DNA from: Burkholderiales bacterium
Lineage (GTDB): Bacteria > Pseudomonadota > Gammaproteobacteria > Burkholderiales > Burkholderiaceae_C
Assembly (NCBI GenBank): GCA_947372465.1
Contig: CANBTT010000026.1
Location: 1 to 41,200, forward strand
Length of the DNA stretch: 41,200 nt
Reading direction: 5' to 3'
Part shown: piece after piece, positions 15,281 to 22,037 of the stretch
Layout of the letters: each line of letters starts with the position of its first letter
Numbering within the stretch: position 1 is the stretch's first letter
The notes under the pieces: generated by a model
Databases searched by the model: none
Seen by the model: only the letters and a program-made list of their open reading frames with translations
Told to the model about the DNA's origin: nothing
Translations under genes and position numbers: made by a program

Positions 15281-15313
15281 AAAAGGCGTCAAAATTAAAT
15301 GGACGCCCTTTTG
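15281..15313. terminator. Bidirectional terminator between motB and the activator gene
   Basis: GGCGTC (15285-15290) pairs with GACGCC (15302-15307), flanked by A-rich sequence on the left and CTTTT on the right. On the minus strand the stem is followed by seven T residues, a good terminator for the activator gene. On the plus strand it can end motAB transcripts. Confidence 0.75.
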
Positions 15314-15346
15314 GGCTGGGCCTGTAGCGCAAGGCGCAAGGCTTCT

Positions 15347-16444
15347 TTATGCCGAGCGCAAATCGTATTTGTTGATTTTTTCAATCAAAGTTGTTCTTTG
15401 CAAATTCAAGAGCTTGGCCGTTTTGGATACATTGCCTTGTGAGCGGGTCAGGGCTTGCTCGATGATGCTTTTTTCAATTTCTGCCAAGCGGTCTTTGAGT
15501 GACAAGCCCTCTGGGGGGAGTTGAGGCATGCCTTGAGCGAGCATGATGATGTCTTCCACATCGGTCTCTAAATCCAGCTCCTCTTGGTTCATCTCGGCCA
15601 AGACTTCGGGGGGCGGCGTCATGGCCGTGGGCACGAACGGTGCCGCTGTGGGCGTCATCGTGGCTTGCAACATCACCAGCCCTTTGGGCAAAAGGGTGGG
15701 GGGAATCTTCTTCAAGTCCAGCACCTGTCCCGCATAAAGTGTGCTGAAACGGTCCACCAAGTTAGAGAGCTCGCGCACATTGCCTGGCCACGGATAGCTT
15801 CTCATGGCGTGGAGGAAGTCGACGCTGAATTTGATGGTGCCGTGTTGAACATGGGCAAACTTTTGTGCGAAATGGATCAAGAGGGGTTCGATGTCCTCCA
15901 CGCGTTCGCGAAGGGGAGGGGTGCTCACCGGCAGGACATTGAGTCGGTAATACAAGTCTTCCCTGAAGCGCCCTTCATTGATTTCTTGCTCCAAGTCTCT
16001 GTGGGTGGCCGCAATCACGCGCACATCAATGGGGATTTGGCGAGTCGACCCAATCGGGTCGATGGTTCTTTCTTGCAAAACACGCAGCAACTTCACCTGC
16101 ATGTCCATGGGCATATCGCCAATTTCGTCAAGAAAGAGCGTGCCGCCGTGGGCCAGTTCAAAGCGACCCAAGCGATCGGCCACGGCGCCAGTGAAGGAGC
16201 CTTTGCGGTGACCAAAGAGTTCGCTCTCCAAGAGTTCTTTGGGAATGGCGCCGCAGTTGATGGGCACAAAGTTCGATCCTGCTCTGACCGATTGGTCGTG
16301 CAGGGAGCGGGCCAACAACTCTTTGCCCGTCCCACTCTCGCCGGTGATCAATATGGTGGAGTTGGAGTTGGCGATGGTTGCGAGCAGACTTCTAAGAGAC
16401 TGCGCTGAGGGGCTTTGACCAATGTATTGAGCGCTTGATTTCAT
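15347..16444 (-). CDS. Sigma-54-dependent activator without N-terminal sensor domain, likely flagellar regulator
   Basis: Enhancer-binding ATPase that remodels the closed complex of sigma-54 RNA polymerase. The 365-residue protein starts almost directly with the AAA+ domain: Walker A GESGTGKE (35-42), the sigma-54 contact loop GSFTGA (82-87, usually GAFTGA), Walker B LFLDE (103-107), then RFREDLYYRLNVLPV and PWPGNVREL. After a Pro/Met-rich linker, the C-terminal Fis-type helix-turn-helix (about 315-362) reads LTRSQGNVSKTAKLLNLQRT. There is no receiver, GAF or FleQ-type N-terminal domain, an arrangement like PspF. Its position among flagellar genes and the sigma-54 promoters at flhA, flgB and flgA make it the likely activator of those operons. 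The exact orthologue (FlrA/FleQ or FlrC/FleR type) cannot be assigned, so no symbol is given. Confidence 0.92.
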   Translation of the reverse strand: MKSSAQYIGQSPSAQSLRSLLATIANSNSTILITGESGTGKELLARSLHDQSVRAGSNFVPINCGAIPKELLESELFGHRKGSFTGAVADRLGRFELAHGGTLFLDEIGDMPMDMQVKLLRVLQERTIDPIGSTRQIPIDVRVIAATHRDLEQEINEGRFREDLYYRLNVLPVSTPPLRERVEDIEPLLIHFAQKFAHVQHGTIKFSVDFLHAMRSYPWPGNVRELSNLVDRFSTLYAGQVLDLKKIPPTLLPKGLVMLQATMTPTAAPFVPTAMTPPPEVLAEMNQEELDLETDVEDIIMLAQGMPQLPPEGLSLKDRLAEIEKSIIEQALTRSQGNVSKTAKLLNLQRTTLIEKINKYDLRSA

Positions 16445-16582
16445 AAAGATGACGTTTTACTCAATTGTTCTAGAAGCTTGCATTCAACGCAAGAGATCAA
16501 AAGTTCTCCTCGAACAATCCCCTCATTTGCACAGTTCATTGTAAAGCCTTGAAAATACCATGATTTAGGGCCATTTTAAGAG

Positions 16583-16609
16583 TTAAGTTCATTATTTTAA
16601 TGACGATCT
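16583..16609 (+). promoter_or_regulatory. Distal sigma-28-like promoter of the flgP operon
   Basis: TTAAGTTC (16583-16590), an 11-base spacer, then GACGATCT (16602-16609). The -10 has the same GACGAT core as the fliS promoter. Confidence 0.45.
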
Positions 16610-16775
16610 CTTTAGCGTGTCTGTTTGAACTGTCGGTGATGGATTTTTGATAAAAATAGACCCCCCGCTGGACGGCACGTGTTTTTTTTATGCAAGTGGA
16701 TCAATAAATTGGGGATTAAACAACAAATTGATCGAGGCCCTTTCACCTTTGACAAGACTTTTATGCATTCGCCTA

Positions 16776-16802
16776 TAAAGGTTACGCTGTTACTGTCGAT
16801 TT
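16776..16802 (+). promoter_or_regulatory. Proximal sigma-28-like promoter of the flgP operon
   Basis: TAAAGGTT (16776-16783), an 11-base spacer, then GTCGATTT (16795-16802). The -10 core is identical to those of fliC and fliD. It lies about 110 bases before the flgP ATG. Confidence 0.6.
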
Positions 16803-16818
16803 AAGAGCTATGGGAAAT

Positions 16819-16840
16819 AAAGGGCAAGCCCTTTGTTTTT
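16819..16840 (+). terminator. Terminator-like hairpin in the flgP leader
   Basis: AAAGGG and CCCTTT form a 6-bp stem with a CAAG loop, followed by GTTTTT. It lies between the sigma-28-like promoters and flgP, so it may act as an attenuator or may end stray upstream transcripts. The stem is short. Confidence 0.4.
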
Positions 16841-16917
16841 AAAGTGAAATTTTCTAGAGGAGGAGTGGCAATCATTGGCCGCTTCGTTTGTTTTTTTTGA
16901 TTTTGAAGGACATTGTC

Positions 16918-17409
16918 ATGAAACGTTTATCCATTGTCAGCGCAGCCGCCGTATTAACGCTCCTGAGCGCATGCTCCAGCACGCAATTCTTCAAGTCGGC
17001 TGAAGTGCATGCGCCTGCCCCCAACCCAAACATCTCTTTGCTCGCTCCCATGGCGGAGAAGCGGGAAACGTTTGTGGCGACTGGCTATGCAGTGATCAGC
17101 ATTCAAAACCACAAGAATCCCGCTCAACAACGCCTTTTGGCCATCCGTGCTTCAAAATTGGATGCGTACCGTGCCTTGACCGAGCAAGTGTATGGTCAGC
17201 ATTTGGATGCCAACACCACGGTGTCGGACATGACTGTGGTGAACGACACATTTCGCTCAAAGGTGGAAGGTGTGATTTATGGCGCTCAGTTGGTCAGCAT
17301 CACGCCCGTGAGCGATGACACGTATGAGACCACCTTGTCATTGGACAGAGCGGTGGTACAAGATTTGCGTAATTTGTATTTGCAACAACTTGCCATGCGC
17401 ACGCGCTAA
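16918..17409 (+). CDS. flgP: FlgP-like outer-membrane flagellar lipoprotein
   Basis: Predicted lipoprotein of the LPP20/FlgP family. In Vibrio and Campylobacter, FlgP forms an outer-membrane disk or H-ring part around the flagellar base. The 163-residue product has a lipoprotein signal (MKRLSIVSAAAVLTLLSACS, lipobox LLSAC with Cys at about residue 19). The mature domain contains FVATGYAVISIQ, RLLAIRASKLDAYRALTEQV and YGAQLVSITPVSDDTYETTL, the ARxxA..DAyr pattern of the family. I chose the ATG at 16918 because AAGGA lies 7 bases upstream; the frame stays open to a TTG at 16888. It is the first of three genes whose other members are FlgT-like and LysM-containing. The family also includes non-flagellar LPP20 proteins, but the context supports FlgP. 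Confidence 0.85.
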   Translation: MKRLSIVSAAAVLTLLSACSSTQFFKSAEVHAPAPNPNISLLAPMAEKRETFVATGYAVISIQNHKNPAQQRLLAIRASKLDAYRALTEQVYGQHLDANTTVSDMTVVNDTFRSKVEGVIYGAQLVSITPVSDDTYETTLSLDRAVVQDLRNLYLQQLAMRTR

Positions 17410-17426
17410 GCCCACTCTGGGCTTAG
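17406..17426 (+). other. Perfect stem-loop at the flgP stop codon
   Basis: CTAAGCCCA and TGGGCTTAG form a 9-bp stem with a 3-base loop and include the flgP TAA. There is no T-tract, so it is more likely an mRNA stability or processing element than a terminator. It could make flgP mRNA more abundant than that of the flgT-like gene. Confidence 0.6.
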
Positions 17427-17450
17427 GGTCTGTAACAGGTACACTTCAAA

Positions 17451-18791
17451 ATGACAGATCCTAGACGTCTACCCATGTTCAAAACACATCATTTTCACCA
17501 ACTGGGCTTGCTCAACAAATCGATGGCGACGGCGACTCGATTGCAAGGCAGGCAGGGGTTTGGATTTGTCTTTTGGGTGGATGTCTTGAGTGCATTGGGC
17601 TTGTTGGCCGTGTTGTGCATGATGGCGATGGTGGTGAATTTGTCCATCACCACCACCTGGGCACAAGAAAAAAACGCCCGAGAACTTGTTCGCTCAGACC
17701 TCAGCGCCGATCAACGACTGCAAGCGGTCCGCGAGTCCTTGGTCCAATTGGCGCTTGAAGGCCCTACCCAGGTCACCAGCACGTCCTTTATCGATGAAAG
17801 TGGCGCGCTAAGAGACAGCGCGTCCTTTACCCATGACATGGTGGTGAGGGGTGTCAGGGTCTTGGCTTACGGACGAGACGAAGGGGAGCCCAAAGCCCAG
17901 ATCAGCGCCAATCACCGAGCTTTGGACGCGACGCTCGCGTGCACGGCCCAATCGGGGAAGCCCTCAGCGCAAAACACAAAAGTGCAACACCTGGCCATTT
18001 TGGATGTGAACATGGATGCGAGCATCAAGCACGCTGACCTTTATCAAGCACGTTTGATTTCTAGGGCTTTGCAAGAGAGTTTACTCAAGCTCACAGACCG
18101 ATCTGAGCTTGTTCGACTCAATTTAAGAACCATGCCTGTGAGCTCACAGTCGATTTATGGTTTGTCGCAACCGAGTTCAAGTGCGTCCTCTTCACTGCAA
18201 GCCAATCAAACCTTTTCCTCAGGCATGAACTATTACCAGCAAGCCTTGCTGGGTCGTGGGGATCAACGCGTGACTTGGTCTTTGAGTTTGAAGCTCGCTC
18301 CAGCAAAAGATGAAATTTCACAGGCGCCAGGATTGAAGGTCACTGCAACGCTCTTGAGCAAACTGGATCGTCATTTTTTGTTTGAAGATCAGCAATATGT
18401 TTGGTTTGAGGGCAAAAACCCAAATCAAGTGAGTTCGGTGCTCTCCAACGTCATGAACGAGCAAGTACAAGCACTGGCACGGTTGATTCAGCGCAGCGTT
18501 GAGGACCAACTCGCTTGCATTCCGCCCCAATTTGAAGTGACCAAATGGAGTGGGCAAGACATGAACATTGCAGCGGGCATGGTCAATGGATTGCGCGTGG
18601 GCGACCAGATGTTGGTCGGTGACCCGGAGGTCATCCCCTCGCGCATTTTGGACAAGGGCGCCATGAACAAATTGGTGCTGGCGGAAATCAAATCTGTGAC
18701 GCCTTATTCCGCGCAGTTAAAGCAAATAGCGGGGCCCACAATCAAGACTTCAGAACACTGGGTCGCCGTGGCCCATCGGCCCGTCAATTGA
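17451..18791 (+). CDS. flgT: FlgT-like flagellar H-ring protein
   Basis: In Vibrio, FlgT is a periplasmic protein needed to build the H-ring outside the LP-ring and to hold MotX/MotY. This 446-residue product has a hydrophobic signal or anchor segment after about 40 residues (FWVDVLSALGLLAVLCMMAMV). An N-terminal region follows with the repeated Ala-rich helix pattern (LVRSDLSADQRLQAVRESLV), then a middle domain. The C-terminal domain (about 375-440), with GLRVGDQMLVGDP and IPSRILDKGAMNKLVLAEI, ending YSAQLKQIAGP, resembles the FlgT C-domain. It follows flgP after 41 bases. The start is uncertain: the ATG at 17523 would place the signal segment nearer the N-terminus. MotX and MotY genes are not in the window. 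Confidence 0.72.
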   Translation: MTDPRRLPMFKTHHFHQLGLLNKSMATATRLQGRQGFGFVFWVDVLSALGLLAVLCMMAMVVNLSITTTWAQEKNARELVRSDLSADQRLQAVRESLVQLALEGPTQVTSTSFIDESGALRDSASFTHDMVVRGVRVLAYGRDEGEPKAQISANHRALDATLACTAQSGKPSAQNTKVQHLAILDVNMDASIKHADLYQARLISRALQESLLKLTDRSELVRLNLRTMPVSSQSIYGLSQPSSSASSSLQANQTFSSGMNYYQQALLGRGDQRVTWSLSLKLAPAKDEISQAPGLKVTATLLSKLDRHFLFEDQQYVWFEGKNPNQVSSVLSNVMNEQVQALARLIQRSVEDQLACIPPQFEVTKWSGQDMNIAAGMVNGLRVGDQMLVGDPEVIPSRILDKGAMNKLVLAEIKSVTPYSAQLKQIAGPTIKTSEHWVAVAHRPVN

Positions 18792-18819
18792 GAAATTTTT
18801 ATTGTCTTTGGAGAGATTC

Positions 18820-19410
18820 ATGAAAGTAACAATCGCAATGCTCGTAAAAACTTCGCTGTTGAGCCTTTTGCTTCAGCAGGCTGTGGCTGTGGCTCAGCCC
18901 TTGGAATTGGTGATGTTGAACGACAAGTCGGGCTTGTTGCCGCCAGAAGAAAAAAGTGCCAAAGATGAGGGTGGCAAAAATGCGCCGCCCAAGAGCACGC
19001 TGCCGGCCAAGAAAGCCTCGGCGGTGTCGCCCACAGATCGGCCGAGCGCTGCAACGCCTGCCAATGCGCCGACGCGCTCAAGCTATGTGGTCAAGACAGG
19101 CGACAATTTGGACAAGATCATTGCGCAAAATTACCCTGACAGTGTGATCAAAACCGAAGTGTTGAAAAAAGAATTGATGGCGCTCAACCCACAAGCGTTT
19201 TCAAAAAACAACCCCAAGATGCTTTTAAGCGGCGTGACACTCCAATTGCCCAGTGCAACGCAGTTGCTGGGCAAGCAAGCAAGCAACGCTGGCTCAACTT
19301 GGTCGAGTGAAAAAACCAAGCTGAGCCAGTCCGGTTACACCATCTATCCGCCCTTGCAAGCCACTGCGCAGACGAGTGAGAAACGCCGCAACTGGGTGCA
19401 GTACCCTTAA
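18820..19410 (+). CDS. Secreted LysM-domain protein of the flgP-flgT operon
   Basis: Predicted periplasmic protein of 196 residues. It has a signal peptide (MKVTIAMLVKTSLLSLLLQQ then AVAVAQ), a Lys/Pro/Ala-rich linker, and one LysM-like domain (about residues 87-145) starting SYVVKTGDNLDKIIAQNYPD and ending LLSGVTLQLPS, similar in style to the LysM region of FimV-type proteins. A Tyr/Trp-rich tail ends RRNWVQYP. The ATG at 18820 has GGAGAG 4 bases upstream. LysM domains bind peptidoglycan, so the protein could anchor the FlgP/FlgT-type ring to the wall; that is inference from the operon. It is not recognisably FlgO, the third member of the Vibrio group. Confidence 0.82.
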   Translation: MKVTIAMLVKTSLLSLLLQQAVAVAQPLELVMLNDKSGLLPPEEKSAKDEGGKNAPPKSTLPAKKASAVSPTDRPSAATPANAPTRSSYVVKTGDNLDKIIAQNYPDSVIKTEVLKKELMALNPQAFSKNNPKMLLSGVTLQLPSATQLLGKQASNAGSTWSSEKTKLSQSGYTIYPPLQATAQTSEKRRNWVQYP

Positions 19411-19436
19411 GGGCTTTGATCTCGAGGCTGCTTTTT

Positions 19437-19464
19437 AGGGATTGCAAATGCATGCAGTCCCTTT
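19437..19464 (+). terminator. Hairpin after the flgP operon, probable terminator
   Basis: AGGGATTGC and GCAGTCCCT form a 9-bp stem (one G-T pair) with an 8-base loop, followed by TT. The T-tract is short, so efficiency is uncertain. Confidence 0.5.
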
Positions 19465-19571
19465 AGAATGGCTTCATCAAACGCCTCCCCCCCTCCCCAA
19501 GCGTCCTTCGTTTGTAAGCACTTTATGGCCCAGCTCAAGTCTTTGGGCCCTTTAACTTTAGGTGGATCCAT

Positions 19572-20750
19572 TTGTTGCAAGGTCCTGATCTCGTTTTAGG
19601 TGTCCCGAGGGTGCCTTTGGTACAAATGGAGAGCAAGCCCATTTGGGTTGAAAGCCGTGTGGCTCAACAATTGGGGCTCACCGACAAGCAAATCGTTCAA
19701 GCCACCGTGTCCCTCAACTCAGGCAGTGTGCGCTTGTGGCTCAAAGATTTTTCCTTTGAGATTCCCAACACTTGGGCCCTCAAACCTGGGGACATGCCTT
19801 TTGTGCGGGCCACACAAAACGCGCAAGGCTGGAATGTTCAATTGACGGGAAAGTCCCCCCTCACAAGTGCTGACGCAGCCGCTGCAAAGACCGCCACACT
19901 GTCTTCTGCAGCCCTTGTGACCCCGCAAAAATTCAACGCTCAATTGGGCCTGATGGGCCTGCCTGGCGCTGTGCAATCGGAGCAAAATTTGGGCTCCAAA
20001 CTGGGCATGTTGCTGCAGCAACAAGTGGATTTTTCGCAAAGCGCAATGCTTTTGAGGCCCGACCAATTGACCCTGATGGCGAACAATCCATCTCTTGGAC
20101 AGTGGTTGTCTGTGTTTAAAAAAATGTCCTTGAGCATGTCGCATGTGTCGGCGCCCAGTTTAAAGAAAATGGTGCTCTCTCAATCGGTCAGTTCAGAGCA
20201 TTTGCTCGCCAGCGGTGAAGAGGTTGAAGACTCTCCCAGATCGATGCTTCGCACACTCTTGCAGACGCTGGAGTCATCGCACTCAGAGGACAAGTTGGAG
20301 GCGAAAGCACACATCAACCGAGCGCTTGAAGAGATGGAGTCGGCACAAGCGCAGTGTGCACAAGACTGGGCCCGAGGCGCATTGTCGCTCAAAGTGGTGA
20401 TTCCATTTGTCGATGCTGATCCGGTGGATTTGCATTTTAAAAAACCTCCTCGCCAGCAAGGGGAAAGCGACACGCCTTTGAGTGTGGACATCCACTCCAA
20501 GAGCCGTCTTCTTGGTGAGGTTTGGCTCAACACCACGATCACGCAAGGGCGGCAAGTCGATTTGGTGATGTGGGCTGTCAAACCGGAGGTGGCGCAGCTT
20601 GCAAAAGTGAACTCGAAAGAATTGGGTTTTGAGTTGGCCGACTCTGGTTTGAAGCTCAGCAGTTTTCAGATTTTTAATGTGCCAAGACCCCAAGAGGTGC
20701 TCCTTGAGACCTTGCCGAAATTGGGCACCGTGGTCGATGCCAAAGCCTGA
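19572..20750 (+). CDS. Second FliK-like protein with C-terminal hook-length-control domain
   Basis: Predicted 392-residue FliK-family protein, distinct from fliK at 3908. Its C-terminal domain (about 275-380) matches the Flg_hook fold in style: LSVDIHSKSRLLGEVWLNTT, then VDLVMWAVKPEVAQLAKVNS and FELADSGLKLSSFQIFNVPRP. The N-terminal region (1-95) looks like a small beta domain (IVQATVSLNSGSVRLWLKDF), and the middle is helical and Gln/Ser-rich. The start is a TTG: the only in-frame ATG nearby (19626) has no ribosome site, whereas AGGTGG lies 6 bases before the TTG at 19572. It is followed by an FlhB C-domain homologue, the same pairing as YlqG-YlqH of Bacillus. It may tune or replace part of the export specificity switch. 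Confidence 0.75.
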   Translation: MLQGPDLVLGVPRVPLVQMESKPIWVESRVAQQLGLTDKQIVQATVSLNSGSVRLWLKDFSFEIPNTWALKPGDMPFVRATQNAQGWNVQLTGKSPLTSADAAAAKTATLSSAALVTPQKFNAQLGLMGLPGAVQSEQNLGSKLGMLLQQQVDFSQSAMLLRPDQLTLMANNPSLGQWLSVFKKMSLSMSHVSAPSLKKMVLSQSVSSEHLLASGEEVEDSPRSMLRTLLQTLESSHSEDKLEAKAHINRALEEMESAQAQCAQDWARGALSLKVVIPFVDADPVDLHFKKPPRQQGESDTPLSVDIHSKSRLLGEVWLNTTITQGRQVDLVMWAVKPEVAQLAKVNSKELGFELADSGLKLSSFQIFNVPRPQEVLLETLPKLGTVVDAKA

Positions 20751-20766
20751 TCATGAAGAGCGCGCC

Positions 20767-21048
20767 ATGAACAAACCCCTCGAAGCGCTGGCCCTTGAGT
20801 ACGGCAAGCTAAAAACCCCCAAAGTGACGGCCAAAGGACAAAACGAGTTGGCCCGTCGGATCATTGAGGAGGCCAAAAAGCAAGGGGTGTATGTGGCGGA
20901 AGATCCGCAGCTCCTCGCCTTGCTCAGTAAACTTGATGTGGGAGAAGACATCCCGCAAGACATGTTCACGGCCGTGGCGGTGATTTTGTCGTGGGTGTAT
21001 TGGCTCAAGGGCATGAAGCCAGGGGACGAAAAAGCAAAAAGCCCATAA
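20767..21048 (+). CDS. flhX: FlhX, stand-alone homologue of the FlhB cytoplasmic C-domain
   Basis: A 93-residue soluble protein matching the part of FlhB released after self-cleavage. The frame includes ALALEYGKLKTPKVTAKGQN, ELARRIIEEAKKQGVYVAED, then LLSKLDVGEDIPQDMFTAVA and LSWVYWLKGM. In FlhB the domain starts at NPTHYAVAL; here the start reads MNKPLEALALEYG, so the NPTH autocleavage motif is missing and the protein begins about where cleaved FlhB-CC does. In Campylobacter and Helicobacter, FlhX can substitute for that fragment. The ATG at 20767 follows AAGAG. It lies 16 bases after the FliK-like gene, so the two are likely one functional pair. Confidence 0.85.
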   Translation: MNKPLEALALEYGKLKTPKVTAKGQNELARRIIEEAKKQGVYVAEDPQLLALLSKLDVGEDIPQDMFTAVAVILSWVYWLKGMKPGDEKAKSP

Positions 21049-21066
21049 AACACGTTCATGGGCTTT
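21038..21066. terminator. Bidirectional terminator between flhX and flgN
   Basis: AAAGCCCAT and ATGGGCTTT form a 9-bp stem that overlaps the flhX stop codon. On the minus strand the stem runs into TTTTT, making it a good terminator for flgM-flgN. On the plus strand only the stem's own T residues are present. Confidence 0.75.
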
Positions 21067-21087
21067 GTGTGGCGAAAAACGGGATGT

Positions 21088-21525
21088 TTAGGTGGCCATG
21101 TAATTGCGAGAGCGTTTGATCCTGTTGAGTTTGCCCAAACGATCATAGACCTCAACCGAACTGCTGGGATCTGTGATTTGAAGGCTTTTGAGTGCGCCTC
21201 GAATGGCATCGAGTTTGCGAAGAATCAAAATCTCGTTTCTTCTGTGCAAGTTTCTGCAGTACAGCATCTTGGATCGAAAGTTTTGCCATGAATCATCCAA
21301 TTCGTCTGCATCTTTTGGACTTTGCACACCCGTCATTTTGCCAATCTCTTCTAAAAGAGTGTTTTTGGCATTGAGCAATCGATCCAAGTGATCGAGGTCT
21401 TGAATTTTGAGGGCTTCAAATTCTTGCTCTAAAACGGATTCGAGCGACTCCACGCGTTGCATCACGTCGTAGAGCACAGCGGGGTTGGGCTTGAAAGCCG
21501 TTTCAATTGAATCAGTGGTGTCCAT
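21088..21525 (-). CDS. flgN: FlgN, export chaperone for hook-filament junction proteins
   Basis: Cytoplasmic chaperone that guides FlgK and FlgL to the export gate. The 145-residue, highly helical protein has the FlgN pattern: MQRVESLESVLEQEFEALKI, QDLDHLDRLLNAKNTLLEEI, and a Leu/Arg/Asn-rich central helix (LYCRNLHRRNEILILRKLDA). It ends in GKLNRIKRSRNYMAT, resembling the substrate-binding tail. It lies 24 bases after flgM on the same strand, the usual flgM-flgN arrangement, and ends at a terminator. Confidence 0.92.
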   Translation of the reverse strand: MDTTDSIETAFKPNPAVLYDVMQRVESLESVLEQEFEALKIQDLDHLDRLLNAKNTLLEEIGKMTGVQSPKDADELDDSWQNFRSKMLYCRNLHRRNEILILRKLDAIRGALKSLQITDPSSSVEVYDRLGKLNRIKRSRNYMAT

Positions 21526-21549
21526 CGTGATTCTTTATGTTGAATTCAA

Positions 21550-21873
21550 TCAGCCTTGAATCATTTGTTCAAGGGAGACAAAGTTCTCGGCAATTTTCCG
21601 AGGATTGATCGGATAGGTGCCTTCTTTCAATGCTTTCTTGATCGAGTCCACTTTTGCACGGTCAAAGGCAGGTTGCGCCATGACTTTTTGGGCAACGTTG
21701 CTAAGCGTCACGGAGGCGGCTTGAGTGGGCATGGTGTTTTTCCCAGTCGAGTCCAAAGTTGTGCTGGATGCCAAAGTTTGTTTGGCCCCCGCTTGATTTT
21801 GGTCTACAACCGTTTTATTGGGCATGCTTGCCTGGGCAAAGCGTGCTACGTTGTTTGAAATAGAGTCTGTCAT
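21550..21873 (-). CDS. flgM: FlgM, anti-sigma-28 factor
   Basis: Binds FliA and keeps it inactive until FlgM is exported through the finished hook. The 107-residue protein has a disordered Gln/Ala/Thr-rich N-terminus and the conserved C-terminal FliA-binding region (about 72-107): FDRAKVDSIKKALKEGTYPI then NPRKIAENFVSLE. A probable sigma-28 promoter precedes it (21938-21965), which would give the feedback loop known from other flagellar systems. flgA lies upstream on the same strand, separated by 164 bases. Confidence 0.95.
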   Translation of the reverse strand: MTDSISNNVARFAQASMPNKTVVDQNQAGAKQTLASSTTLDSTGKNTMPTQAASVTLSNVAQKVMAQPAFDRAKVDSIKKALKEGTYPINPRKIAENFVSLEQMIQG

Positions 21874-21937
21874 ACTGTTTTCACTTTCTCTGTTGGTGGG
21901 AAATGAATTGCTTCAATCCCTTTTCATGGCATCTATA

Positions 21938-21965
21938 TACTCGGCACATGCTTTACAAAACTTGA
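21938..21965 (-). promoter_or_regulatory. Sigma-28-like promoter of flgM-flgN
   Basis: On the minus strand TCAAGTTT, a 12-base spacer, then GCCGAGTA. The -35 is identical to that of fliD; the -10 has the GCCGA core but a 12-base spacer instead of 11. It lies about 65 bases before the flgM ATG. Confidence 0.5.
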
Positions 21966-22037
21966 GTAAAAAATAGAAAATAAATGAAAATATTTTGCAT
22001 TTAATTCTTAAGTTCTAATTTAAGCAATGAATCATCC

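Larger units (their letters stand above)
16445..16917. other. Divergent control region between the activator gene and flgP
   Basis: This 473-base stretch holds no gene of normal size. On the plus strand it contains two sigma-28-like promoters (16583-16609 and 16776-16802). A TTGACA (16749-16754) sits 19 bases before TATAAA, which could be a sigma-70 site. It also has a leader hairpin with a T-run (16819-16840) and a strong unused ribosome-binding sequence (AGAGGAGGAG, around 16855-16865). No clear promoter for the activator gene was seen on the minus strand. Confidence 0.55.

Noticed and set aside
15584-16408. 274-codon plus-strand open frame opposite the sigma-54 activator gene
   Set aside because: The opposite strand carries Walker A, Walker B and Fis HTH motifs. 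This frame is a shadow rich in His and Gln without domain signals.
16672-16695. CGGCACG before a T8 run in the activator-flgP region, resembling a sigma-54 -24 element
   Set aside because: There is no GC at the -12 position (it falls in the T-run), so the pair is incomplete.
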